Below are positions 1 to 7,479 of a DNA stretch of 7,936 bases, piece by piece. The notes below the pieces were generated by a model that made no database searches, was not told where the DNA came from, and saw only the letters and a program-made list of their open reading frames with translations. Made by a program: the position numbers and the translations under genes. The stretch's first letter is position 1; every line of letters begins with the position of its first letter. The stretch is taken from assembly GCA_024278565.1 (NCBI GenBank), contig JAJRSY010000179.1, positions 1 through 7,936 of the forward strand, in the 5' to 3' direction. The stretch is from Bacteroidota bacterium (GTDB lineage: Bacteria; Bacteroidota; Bacteroidia; Flavobacteriales; Flavobacteriaceae).

Positions 1-706
1 TATCTAAATTAATTTCCTCCCCGATTTTAAGACCAAATCGTTTTCTTAAAAGATATACGAAGAAATAGAGAAAAGGGGTGTCAAGGAAAGCCATTAAAAC
101 CTTAAAAAGGAAACCGCTGACCACAAGGCCAAAAAATAAATTCCACGGCAACACTTTAAAAACACATAGAAGGCCAACTACCGTAAAGGTGTCGATAAAC
201 TGTGATAAAAAAGTGGAAAAATTATTTCGCAGCCATAAGTGTTTACCCTTTGTCAACTTTTTCCAAAAATGGTAGATGACGATATCAACATACTGGGCAA
301 GCAGATAGGCTATCATCGAAGCCAGAACGGCAATGGGGGAAAGAGCAAAGACCTTGGTAAAGGTGTCATCATCAATTGGCGAGCTATCAATGGCCGGTGC
401 CACCTCGGCGATCAAAATTATCGCCATAGAAAAAAAGGAAGCAAAAATACCAGCGGTAACAATCTGGTTCGCCTTCTTTTTGCCATAAATTTCTGAAATC
501 AGATCGGTGATCAAAAAAGTGATGGGATACGGTACTATTCCGACAGATATCACAAAAAGGGAGACGCCAAAAGCGGTAATATCACCAAAAGGGTTCCAAT
601 AAAAAAATTTTTGGAATATCAAGTTCGACACCACCAAAGAGGTGATAAAAAGAGCCCCTAGGTACAGGTAGATTTGATGGGCGGTCTTTTTATCTTGCGC
701 CGTCAT
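1..706 (-). CDS. yhhQ: Queuosine precursor transporter, YhhQ/VUT family (C-terminus open at window edge)
   Basis: Reading the minus strand from the ATG at 704-706 gives 235 uninterrupted codons that run off the left edge without a stop. The product is a very hydrophobic membrane protein with about five or six transmembrane stretches. Recognisable family motifs are TDLISEIYGKKKA at residues 67-79, SQFIDT at 168-173 and DTPFLY at 209-214, followed by a basic tail (LLRKRFGLK). This pattern belongs to the YhhQ/VUT family; E. coli YhhQ imports preQ0/preQ1, precursors of the queuosine modification in GUN-anticodon tRNAs. Family members are usually about 220-240 residues, so only a few residues are likely missing. 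The start lies 12 bases beyond the sppA stop on the same strand, so the two are probably co-transcribed. No Shine-Dalgarno motif is visible, as is normal for this phylum. The family call is firm. The exact substrate is inferred from the family. Confidence 0.88.
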   Translation of the reverse strand, partial: MTAQDKKTAHQIYLYLGALFITSLVVSNLIFQKFFYWNPFGDITAFGVSLFVISVGIVPYPITFLITDLISEIYGKKKANQIVTAGIFASFFSMAIILIAEVAPAIDSSPIDDDTFTKVFALSPIAVLASMIAYLLAQYVDIVIYHFWKKLTKGKHLWLRNNFSTFLSQFIDTFTVVGLLCVFKVLPWNLFFGLVVSGFLFKVLMAFLDTPFLYFFVYLLRKRFGLKIGEEINLD

Positions 707-718
707 CTATCAACCCAA

Positions 719-2479
719 TTATTTAATATCTAGCACAAAGGGCATTCTCGCTTGTACCCCTTTCTGGTCTATTGCCGATTTTAATTGTTTTAAAATAGAA
801 TAAGCACTTTCGCCTATCTCTTGCTCGATCAGACCCTCTTTGGTTTTTGCCGCCGCGCCCCCAAGGTCTTCCATCAGTTTTTCAATACCCGTTTTGTACC
901 TCGGTAATTTTTTGATGCCATATTCTTCTAATTCTGCCATTTTTGCGGCAGCGGCAATGGCATCGTCCAAATTGCCCAGTTCATCAATGAGCCCTATTCT
1001 TTTGGCATCCACCCCACTCCACACCCTGCCCTGAGCCAAGCTATCTGCTTGGGCAATGGTAATGCCCCTTCCCGCAGATACACGTTGTAGAAATATTTTG
1101 TAGGTATCCTCAACCCCTTCTTGCACCACATTTCTAAAACCATCGGTCATTGGCTCAAAAAGTGAATAACCGACTGAATTTTTATTTGTACCCACCTGTT
1201 CGGCATTGACACCTATATCGGCGGCCAGTTCTGTAAGGTTGGGCACGACACCGAACACGCCGATAGAACCTGTTATCGTAGTAGGTTCGGCATAGATCTT
1301 ATCGGCACCCACGGCAATATAATACCCTCCAGAAGCGGCAACATTGCCCATTGACACAATTACCGGTTTCTTTTCCTTTGCCAGTTCAATCTCGCGCCAA
1401 ATGATATCCGAAGCCAAGGCACTGCCCCCTGGGGAGTTTACCCGTAACACAATCGCCTTGACATCTTCATCTTCCCTCGCCTTTATAATGGCCTCGTTCA
1501 TAATACCCTGCCCAATTTTATCAGGGCCACCTTCGCCGTAGATGATTTCCCCTTGGGCAAATATCACGGCAATCTTATCTTTGCCCGTTTTCTTTATTTT
1601 CTTGTTGGAACGAACGACGTAATCTTCCAATGGCACAATGTTCAAATCATTATCCACTACAGAATCGACCGCATTCTTTAACTTTTCTTCGTATTGATCA
1701 TAAAAAACGGTATCATCTATAAGTCCGGTCGCTTTCGCAAAATCGGGCGTTCTACCCCCCAAGGTATCAGCAATGGTGTTCAGGTTATCAGGAAATATAT
1801 TTCTTCCGTCTGAAATACCCTCTACCATCGAGTTCCATAACGAACCTATCAATTCTTGGATCTGTGTTCTGTTGGCCTCGCTCATTTCGTTCGCTAAAAA
1901 TGGCTCTACCGCACTTTTATATTTGCCATGGCGTATGACCTCCATCTTTATTCCTGTCTTTTCTTGAAGATCTTTGAAAAACAAGACCTCTGATGACAGT
2001 CCCTTAAAATCCATAAATCCAACCGGATTCAAAAAAACAGAATCGGCAACGCTGGCCAGATAGAAATCTTTCTGCAAATAAAAATCGGCATAACTGTAAA
2101 TGAACTTTCCGCTATCCTTAAAACCCAACAACGCATCACGAACGGCCTGTGTCTGTGCCAAACCTGCCATAATAAAGCTATTGTTGATACTTATACCCTT
2201 GATATCATCATCATTCTTGGCCACCTCTATGGCATTTAATATTTCATCCAAACCTTGGCCCTGTTCAAAAAGAGCTGCAAAGGGATCTTCTGCATTGTTT
2301 CCCAAATAATCGCTTATAGGTCGCTGCAACTTCAGTTCTAAAACCGAATTTTCTTTAATTGAAATACTATCCTTTGAACTGCCCAACAAACTGGCGAAAA
2401 CAAAAAACATAACAAATACAATTGCAAAGGCAACAAGGCAGCCTAAAATGGCCGCTAAAAGGTTTCGTAAAAAATTCAT
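719..2479 (-). CDS. sppA: Signal peptide peptidase SppA, 67 kDa type (protease IV)
   Basis: The product is a 586-residue membrane-anchored serine protease of family S49, which degrades cleaved signal peptides and other membrane-proximal peptides. One hydrophobic segment at residues about 5-33 anchors it, with the catalytic part outside the cytoplasm. Two tandem S49 domains are present, as in the long 67K form. The first supplies the general-base lysine in GKYKSAVEPF (Lys188, matching E. coli Lys209). The second supplies the nucleophile in VAASGGYYIA (Ser383, matching Ser409), after VNSPGGSALASD and before TTITGSIGVFG. The 195-residue spacing of the dyad agrees with the 200 in E. coli, so the enzyme should be active. 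Length is normal for the family. The ATG at 2477-2479 places the anchor directly at the N-terminus and is the natural start. It is the upstream member of a likely operon with the queuosine precursor transporter, and divergent from the folK-dNK gene. Confidence 0.96.
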   Translation of the reverse strand: MNFLRNLLAAILGCLVAFAIVFVMFFVFASLLGSSKDSISIKENSVLELKLQRPISDYLGNNAEDPFAALFEQGQGLDEILNAIEVAKNDDDIKGISINNSFIMAGLAQTQAVRDALLGFKDSGKFIYSYADFYLQKDFYLASVADSVFLNPVGFMDFKGLSSEVLFFKDLQEKTGIKMEVIRHGKYKSAVEPFLANEMSEANRTQIQELIGSLWNSMVEGISDGRNIFPDNLNTIADTLGGRTPDFAKATGLIDDTVFYDQYEEKLKNAVDSVVDNDLNIVPLEDYVVRSNKKIKKTGKDKIAVIFAQGEIIYGEGGPDKIGQGIMNEAIIKAREDEDVKAIVLRVNSPGGSALASDIIWREIELAKEKKPVIVSMGNVAASGGYYIAVGADKIYAEPTTITGSIGVFGVVPNLTELAADIGVNAEQVGTNKNSVGYSLFEPMTDGFRNVVQEGVEDTYKIFLQRVSAGRGITIAQADSLAQGRVWSGVDAKRIGLIDELGNLDDAIAAAAKMAELEEYGIKKLPRYKTGIEKLMEDLGGAAAKTKEGLIEQEIGESAYSILKQLKSAIDQKGVQARMPFVLDIK

Positions 2480-2508
2480 ATGGTTCGTTATTATGGTTCT
2501 ACCGCTAT

Positions 2509-2520
2509 CCTGCAGGCAGG
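2509..2520. repeat. Short G+C-rich repeat fragment (CCTGCAGGCAGG)
   Basis: CCTGCAGGCAGG lies about 30 bases upstream of the sppA start. It contains the self-complementary core CCTGCAGG and the GCAGGCAGG word that recurs at 7781-7789 and 7801-7809. A close form, ACAGGCAGG, occurs at 2712-2720. It looks like a small or decayed copy of the same G+C-rich repeat family. Its position in the likely sppA leader could affect the message, but that is inference. Confidence 0.5.
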
Positions 2521-2608
2521 TTGTGCGGGTAAGATCCTATTTTCAGTTTTGACCATCTTAAAATAATGCTAAAATGATATAATGGATGAGCGTTTGAATA
2601 ATGTGTAT

Positions 2609-2636
2609 ATATAACTACGCCTCTGGCGTGGTATAT
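2609..2636. repeat. Imperfect inverted repeat (12-bp stem, TCT loop)
   Basis: Left arm 2609-2621 and right arm 2625-2636 form a hairpin. Its core is ACGCC-TCT-GGCGT (2617-2629), extended by a T-G wobble, C-G and A-T pairs, then four more A/T pairs past one bulged A at 2613. No T-run follows on either strand, so it is not an intrinsic terminator. It lies between divergent genes, where a terminator would not be expected. It could be a protein-binding palindrome, an mRNA leader structure for sppA, or an interspersed repeat. The function is unknown. Confidence 0.45.
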
Positions 2637-2700
2637 TGAGATACAGGTGATTATAATTATTCTATTCTCGCATTAAAGCATTCATTCCTTTTATTTTAAA

Positions 2701-2775
2701 CTGGTCTGCCGACAGGCAGGCTGGTCTGAATCTTCCACTAAACCTGCCTACGGCAGGCGAGCCTGCCAGCAGGTT
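2701..2775. repeat. G+C-rich REP-like palindromic cluster
   Basis: This block is much richer in G+C than its surroundings. CTGGTCTG occurs twice, 20 bases apart (2701-2708 and 2721-2728), around CCGACAGGCAGG. Downstream, 2741-2775 forms a nested palindrome. The outer arms are AACCTGC (2741-2747) and GCAGGTT (2769-2775). The inner arms are GGCAGG (2752-2757) and CCTGCC (2762-2767), with a CGAG loop. An alternative hairpin pairs CCTGCC 2743-2748 with GGCAGG 2752-2757. The same word family appears at 2509-2520 and 7771-7810, so it is probably a dispersed repeat of the REP/small-palindrome type. No transposase accompanies it here. Confidence 0.65.
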
Positions 2776-2852
2776 CGCAGTAGTACCTTTATTAAAATTA
2801 TCTTTCAAAGATAACCAAAGTGATTTTGTTTTACGTACTTTGTTTTTATTAT

Positions 2853-3998
2853 ATGGAGGGAACAAAAACAGCTTATCTATCGCTTGGAAGCAACTTGGGA
2901 GACAAACTCAACCATCTACAAGATGCGGTCTTTGCCGTTCACAAAAATATTGGCGAAGTGCTTCGAATATCACCTGTATACGAAAGTAGTTCTTGGGGTT
3001 TTGAGGCCGATGATTTTCTGAACATCTGTATCTCGATAAAGACAGATATGCGACCACATTCACTTCTGGCCGCCTTGCTGAAAATCGAAACACAACTGGG
3101 TAGGGAACGTTTTCAAGAAGAAGGGTATCAACCACGTACTTTGGATATTGATATTCTGTACTACGAAAAAGAGCATTTTTTTTCTGACAATCTGGTCATT
3201 CCGCACCCTGAACTGCCCTTTCGAAAATTTGTACTGAAACCCTTATCTGATATCGCCCCTCAGTTCTATCACCCTGTATTGAATAAAGACACCCGAAATC
3301 TATTACAGGAATGCAAGGATCGGGGCAGTTTAAAAAAAACCGCCCATCGCCTTAACAGAAGTAGGAAAGAACTCTTTTCGAACCTGAACTTTATAGCGAT
3401 CGAGGGAAACATCGGTGCCGGAAAAACCACCTTGGCGAATAAAATAGCGGAAGATTTTAATGGCAAATTGGTGTTGGAGCGTTTTGCGGACAATCCATTT
3501 TTACCAAAATTCTATGAAGACAAAAACAGGTACGCATTTCCGTTGGAAATGTCCTTTCTGGCAGATCGCTACCAACAATTCACCGATGACACCTCACAGT
3601 ACGATCTTTTTAAAAGTTTTATGGTCAGTGATTACGATATTTACAAATCATTGATTTTCGCCCAAGTGACCTTACAAGATGATGAGTTCACCTTGTATCG
3701 AAAGTTGTTCCATTTAATGTACAAAGAGGTAAAAAAGCCCAAATTATATGTGTACCTGTACCAAACCACGGCCCGTTTGCTACAGAACATTAAAAAAAGA
3801 GGTAGGGATTATGAACAAAACATAGAACCCGAATATCTTGAACGCATCAACACCGGCTATTTTGAATTTATCAAGAGCTACCCCGAGCAGAACAACTTGA
3901 TCATAGAACTGGGCGAACTGGACTTTGTTCAAAATTCAGAAGACTATGAAACCATCATTGATAAAATTCAACGATTTGCCGTTCATTTGAAATTTTAA
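2853..3998 (+). CDS. folK: Bifunctional HPPK (FolK) - deoxynucleoside kinase fusion
   Basis: This 381-residue protein joins two enzymes. Residues about 5-150 are HPPK, which pyrophosphorylates 6-hydroxymethyl-dihydropterin in folate synthesis. They show LSLGSNLGD (9-17), VYESSSWGF (42-50) and the signature PRTLDIDIL (94-102), with Asp98 and Asp100 as the Mg-binding pair. Residues about 178-381 are a deoxynucleoside kinase of the dCK/dGK/dAK type, which makes dNMP from salvaged deoxynucleosides. They show a P-loop GNIGAGKTT (185-193), Glu209-Arg210, LADRYQQF (236-243), VSDYDIYKSLIFA (258-270) and the arginine-rich LID KKRGRDYEQN (314-323). A basic linker, about 155-177, separates the halves. 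An in-frame GTG at 2820 would add eleven hydrophobic residues, but the ATG at 2853 places the HPPK domain correctly at the N-terminus. Such fusions are known from Flavobacteria, where the kinase half prefers deoxyadenosine as I recall. The substrate here is inferred. Transcription ends at the terminator at 4089-4115. Confidence 0.94.
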   Translation: MEGTKTAYLSLGSNLGDKLNHLQDAVFAVHKNIGEVLRISPVYESSSWGFEADDFLNICISIKTDMRPHSLLAALLKIETQLGRERFQEEGYQPRTLDIDILYYEKEHFFSDNLVIPHPELPFRKFVLKPLSDIAPQFYHPVLNKDTRNLLQECKDRGSLKKTAHRLNRSRKELFSNLNFIAIEGNIGAGKTTLANKIAEDFNGKLVLERFADNPFLPKFYEDKNRYAFPLEMSFLADRYQQFTDDTSQYDLFKSFMVSDYDIYKSLIFAQVTLQDDEFTLYRKLFHLMYKEVKKPKLYVYLYQTTARLLQNIKKRGRDYEQNIEPEYLERINTGYFEFIKSYPEQNNLIIELGELDFVQNSEDYETIIDKIQRFAVHLKF

Positions 3999-4088
3999 GC
4001 TTTTTTTAAGAAAAATATTGTACAGGTCAAACTAATTTACGTAATTGCAGTTGCAGAAAAAGCAACTAACTAACTCAAACTATACCTC

Positions 4089-4115
4089 AAGCCCGATTTT
4101 TTCGGGCTTTTTTTT
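4089..4115 (+). terminator. Rho-independent terminator downstream of folK-dNK
   Basis: AAGCCCGA (4089-4096) pairs perfectly with TCGGGCTT (4102-4109) across a TTTTT loop and runs into an unbroken T-tract (4108-4115). It lies about 90 bases after the folK-dNK stop. The opposite strand has no U-run after the stem, so it acts mainly in the plus direction, stopping folK-dNK transcription before it runs antisense into the methyltransferase gene. Confidence 0.93.
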
Positions 4116-4147
4116 ATCCGCTTTCAAAACATTCTTAAGCGATTTGA

Positions 4148-4687
4148 TTATCTGGGGAGCTGTGAAATTTTTGACCACAAATGCCAGACAACAACCCCTA
4201 CACTTACCGCAATATTCAATGAGTGTTTTGTGCCAAATTGGGGAATTTCAACTACCCCATCACAGCTATCAACCACTTCTTGCGCTACACCTTTTACCTC
4301 ATTGCCGAAAACCAAAACCTGTTTTTTTGAGCAATCAACCTGCAATTCCTGTAGCATCGTAGCATTTTCAGTCTGCTCAACGGCTATTGTGATATACCCA
4401 TTTTTATTGAGCTCACAGATTAATTCAAGAGTGTTTCTACGATACTCCCAAGTAACACTTTCAGTGGCACCAAGGGCTGTTTTTCGAATATCTTTATGTG
4501 GGGGCACGGCCGTAATGCCACAGAGGTATATTTTTTCAATCAAAAAAGCATCGGCCGTTCTAAATACAGAGCCAATATTATTAAGACTTCGAACATTATC
4601 GAGAACAAGTATGATCGGACTTTTTTTTGCCTCTTTGAACGCATCAACATCCAATCGCACCAATTCCTCATTTTGCAGTTTTCGCAT
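4148..4687 (-). CDS. SpoU/TrmH-family RNA 2'-O-ribose methyltransferase
   Basis: This 179-residue SPOUT (alpha/beta-knot) enzyme transfers a methyl group from S-adenosylmethionine to a ribose 2'-OH in tRNA or rRNA. All three SpoU motifs are present. Motif 1 is LNNIGSVFRTADAF (35-48), with Asn37 and the catalytic Arg43. Motif 2 is LVFGNEVKGV (125-134), with Glu130. Motif 3 is IPQFGTKHSLNIAVSVG (148-164), with Ser156 and Asn158. The knot fills nearly the whole protein. There is no L30e-like N-terminal domain of the RlmB type, and only about 25 residues precede the fold, so it resembles compact TrmH/TrmL-like members. The target nucleotide cannot be assigned from motifs alone, so no symbol is given. 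The gene converges on folK-dNK and diverges from mutS, with a short gap to the latter. No Shine-Dalgarno motif and no clear terminator were found on its strand. Confidence 0.92.
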   Translation of the reverse strand: MRKLQNEELVRLDVDAFKEAKKSPIILVLDNVRSLNNIGSVFRTADAFLIEKIYLCGITAVPPHKDIRKTALGATESVTWEYRRNTLELICELNKNGYITIAVEQTENATMLQELQVDCSKKQVLVFGNEVKGVAQEVVDSCDGVVEIPQFGTKHSLNIAVSVGVVVWHLWSKISQLPR

Positions 4688-4753
4688 TATCAGGTGAATT
4701 TGTATTTATGTTCGGTAAAGTTATCCCCAAATATCAACATGGGTAGTATCATC

Positions 4754-7441
4754 ATGTCAAAAATACTATTTTCGTTTAAGAGATTGTTTTTGAAATATAC
4801 ACGAATAAAAGCATTGGAATTGTCTGAAACGAAGAAAATAAAAAAGGTTACCCCTTTGATGAAACAGTACAATACCATCAAGACCAAATATCCTGATGCG
4901 TTGTTGTTGTTTCGGGTCGGTGATTTTTATGAGACCTTTGGCAAAGATGCCGTGAAGGCCTCTAAGATTCTCGGCATTATTCTAACCCACCGAAACAATG
5001 GGGGTGAACGTACCGAATTGGCAGGTTTTCCATACCACTCGTTGAATACCTATTTACCAAAATTGGTCAAGGCGGGGCAACGGGTAGCGATCTGCGATCA
5101 GTTAGAGGATCCGAAGATGACCAAGACCATCGTAAAACGTGGGGTAACCGAATTGGTAACACCTGGGGTGGCGATGAACGATGATATTCTCAATGCCAAA
5201 ACCAATAATTTTTTGTGCACGGTTCACTTTGGCCGAAAATTGATGGGGGTTTCTTTTGTTGATATCTCGACCGGTGAATTTTTGACCGCCGAGGGCAACG
5301 AAGAGCAAATCGATAAGTTGCTCCAGAACTTTGCACCCAATGAGGTTTTGGTATCAAAGAAACATAAAAAAGAGTTCTCTGAACTCTTTGGCCACCAGTT
5401 CCATACCTTTTATATGGAAGATTGGGTCTTTCAAGATGATTATGCCCTTGAGACCTTGACCGCCCATTTTAAGACCAATACCCTTAAGGGGTTCGGAGTC
5501 GACCATTTGAGCCATGGTATTGTGGCATCAGGTGTGGTGCTACACTATTTGTCCGAAACACAGCACAGGCAGTTACAGCATATCAACACCCTCAAGCGAA
5601 TTGCAGAGGAAGAACATATTTGGATGGATCGTTTTACCATCAGAAATTTGGAACTGTACCATTCGAACAACCTAAATGCCGTTACGCTGATCGATGTTAT
5701 CGACAAGACCATTTCGCCCATGGGAGGGCGGTTATTGAAACGTTGGTTGGCACTACCTTTAAAAAATATCGATAAAATACAGCGGCGGCACCAGGTCATT
5801 TCGCACTTGATCCAACAAGAATCACCCCTTCAGAAATTACAGCACAACATAAAACAAATGGGAGATCTTGAACGCCTGATCTCCAAAGTGGCCACGGGCA
5901 AGATCAACCCAAAGGAAGTGGTTCAGCTCAAAAATTCTCTAGAGGCCGTGATTCCGATCAAACAATTGACCTCGCAAAGCAATAACGAAGCGTTGCAATT
6001 GATTGCCGATCAGCTGCATCCGTGCGATATGCTAAGGGCAAAGATCAAAGAGATGCTCAATGAAGAGGCTCCTGTTCATATTCCCAAGGGAAAAACCATT
6101 GCCGATGGGTATTCCGAAGAACTCGACGAACTTCGTGGACTTGCCTTTTCAGGAAAAGACTATTTGAACAAAATGCTCGAACGGGAAACCGAGCGAACGG
6201 GAATCACTTCTTTGAAAATAGCATCGAACAATGTTTTCGGGTACTATATCGAAGTGCGAAATACCCATAAAGACAAGGTGCCCGAAGAATGGATCCGCAA
6301 ACAGACCTTGGTCAGTGCCGAACGTTATATCACCGAAGAACTGAAAGAGTACGAAGGTAAAATATTGGGTGCCGAAGAGCGTATTTTAAGCCTTGAACAG
6401 CAACTGTTCTCTCAATTGGTGGTATGGATGCACGAATACATCATGCCCGTTCAGAACAATGCCCACCAAATCGCACAGCTCGATTGCCTTTGTGGATTTA
6501 CGCAATTGGCAAAAGAGAACAACTATACCGAACCGATCATCAATGATTCTACCGAAATCGAGATTATCAACGGTCGCCACCCCGTTATTGAAAAGCAGTT
6601 GCCCTTGAGCGAAGCCTATATTGCGAATGATGTTGTTTTGAACAGGAACAACCAACAGATCATCATGATCACCGGTCCCAATATGAGCGGTAAATCGGCC
6701 ATTTTACGACAGACCGCCTTAATAGTGCTGTTGGCCCAAATGGGAAGTTTTGTGCCTGCGGATGCTGTCAAAATAGGATACGTTGACAAAATATTCACCC
6801 GCGTTGGTGCCAGTGACAATATTTCAATGGGCGAATCCACCTTCATGGTAGAGATGAACGAGACGGCATCGATCCTGAACAACCTTTCAGAACGAAGCTT
6901 GGTACTCTTAGATGAAATTGGAAGGGGCACAAGCACCTATGATGGTATTTCGATAGCCTGGGCCATTTCAGAATACCTGCATGAGCACCCGGCACGGGCA
7001 AAGACCTTGTTCGCCACCCATTACCATGAACTGAACGAAATGGCCGCAACTTTTGAACGCATCAAAAATTTCAATGTTTCGGTAAAGGAACTGAAAGACA
7101 AGGTCCTATTTCTACGCAAATTGACCGAAGGTGGTAGCGGGCATAGTTTTGGCATTCATGTGGCGAAAATGGCGGGCATGCCACAACAGGTGATCCACAA
7201 GGCCAATAAGATCATGAAGAAGTTAGAGAAATCACACTCCAATGAAGAACTGACCGATACACTGGTTTCCGCACAAAATGAGATGCAGTTGAGTTTCTTC
7301 AACTTAGATGACCCCCTTTTAGAACAGATAAAGGAAGAAATAACCAATTTAGATATCAACACGCTTACCCCGGTAGAGGCCTTGATGAAATTGAATGAAA
7401 TCAAGCGTTTGTTGACCAAAAACAAGAAAGCGACTTCCTAG
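4754..7441 (+). CDS. mutS: DNA mismatch repair ATPase MutS
   Basis: The product (895 residues from this start) recognises mismatches and small loops and, as an ATP-driven clamp, recruits MutL. Seen in order are the mismatch-binding N-domain with GDFYETF (56-62; Phe58 and Glu60 are the Phe-X-Glu wedge), the connector, lever and clamp (about 150-590), and the ABC-type ATPase. The ATPase has Walker A GPNMSGKS (641-648), the signature region FTRVGASDNISMGESTFM (681-698), Walker B LVLLDE (716-721), GRGTST (723-728) and FATHYHEL (753-760). QLSFFN at 845-850 fits a beta-clamp-binding motif, and the C-terminus ends with a conserved-looking LTPVEALMKLNEIKRLL. The start is uncertain. ATG at 4739 or 4754 gives a basic, hydrophobic extension of about 20-25 residues before the usual beginning near KKVTPLMKQY (30-39). 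TTG at 4814 or 4820 would give the typical family length. No Shine-Dalgarno motif helps decide. The stop codon's last base begins a strong hairpin. Confidence 0.96.
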   Translation: MSKILFSFKRLFLKYTRIKALELSETKKIKKVTPLMKQYNTIKTKYPDALLLFRVGDFYETFGKDAVKASKILGIILTHRNNGGERTELAGFPYHSLNTYLPKLVKAGQRVAICDQLEDPKMTKTIVKRGVTELVTPGVAMNDDILNAKTNNFLCTVHFGRKLMGVSFVDISTGEFLTAEGNEEQIDKLLQNFAPNEVLVSKKHKKEFSELFGHQFHTFYMEDWVFQDDYALETLTAHFKTNTLKGFGVDHLSHGIVASGVVLHYLSETQHRQLQHINTLKRIAEEEHIWMDRFTIRNLELYHSNNLNAVTLIDVIDKTISPMGGRLLKRWLALPLKNIDKIQRRHQVISHLIQQESPLQKLQHNIKQMGDLERLISKVATGKINPKEVVQLKNSLEAVIPIKQLTSQSNNEALQLIADQLHPCDMLRAKIKEMLNEEAPVHIPKGKTIADGYSEELDELRGLAFSGKDYLNKMLERETERTGITSLKIASNNVFGYYIEVRNTHKDKVPEEWIRKQTLVSAERYITEELKEYEGKILGAEERILSLEQQLFSQLVVWMHEYIMPVQNNAHQIAQLDCLCGFTQLAKENNYTEPIINDSTEIEIINGRHPVIEKQLPLSEAYIANDVVLNRNNQQIIMITGPNMSGKSAILRQTALIVLLAQMGSFVPADAVKIGYVDKIFTRVGASDNISMGESTFMVEMNETASILNNLSERSLVLLDEIGRGTSTYDGISIAWAISEYLHEHPARAKTLFATHYHELNEMAATFERIKNFNVSVKELKDKVLFLRKLTEGGSGHSFGIHVAKMAGMPQQVIHKANKIMKKLEKSHSNEELTDTLVSAQNEMQLSFFNLDDPLLEQIKEEITNLDINTLTPVEALMKLNEIKRLLTKNKKATS

Positions 7442-7479
7442 ACCTACAAGGTTTTTGGAAACCTTGTAGGTCGGTTTTT
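7441..7479 (+). terminator. mutS terminator hairpin (14-bp perfect stem)
   Basis: The left arm 7441-7454 (GACCTACAAGGTTT) pairs perfectly with the right arm 7459-7472 around a TTGG loop and is followed by GGTTTTT (7473-7479). The stem begins at the G of the mutS TAG stop, so the hairpin abuts the coding region. The U-tract has only five residues after two G, weaker than the other terminators here. The long stem still makes termination or 3'-end protection of mutS mRNA the likely role. Confidence 0.75.

Larger units (their letters stand above)
2480..2852. other. Divergent intergenic region between sppA and folK-dNK
   Basis: This 373-bp stretch has no convincing gene. It must hold the promoters for both flanking genes, but I found no good match to the Bacteroidota TTTG / TAnnTTTG pair on the sppA side. 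On the folK side there is only an imperfect TACTTTG at 2836-2842, eleven bases before the ATG, with no matching -33 TTG. If that element is real, the folK transcript would be nearly leaderless. The region also holds a hairpin at 2609-2636 and G+C-rich repeats at 2509-2520 and 2701-2775, described separately. Confidence 0.7.

Noticed and set aside
78..496. Plus-strand open frames of 65 and 85 codons near the left edge
   Set aside because: They lie antisense to the YhhQ-family transporter, whose motifs and hydrophobicity are convincing. The plus-strand peptides resemble nothing.
2662..2865. Minus-strand 67-codon open frame in the sppA/folK intergenic region
   Set aside because: It overlaps the folK start and is largely a translation of the G+C-rich palindromes. 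There is no recognisable protein signal.
4049..4067. Six-bp hairpin AGTTGC/GCAACT between the folK stop and its terminator, considered as part of a small RNA
   Set aside because: The stem is short and no Bacteroidota promoter precedes it. It is more simply part of the folK 3' UTR.
4045..4362. Plus-strand 105-codon open frame running through the folK terminator
   Set aside because: It reads through a strong terminator and then antisense to the methyltransferase gene, with low-complexity composition. No protein family is recognisable.
4496..4738. Possible N-terminal extension of MutS upstream into the methyltransferase gene
   Set aside because: The frame happens to be open antisense to a confident gene, and MutS proteins have no such domain. 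The start must lie at 4739 or later.
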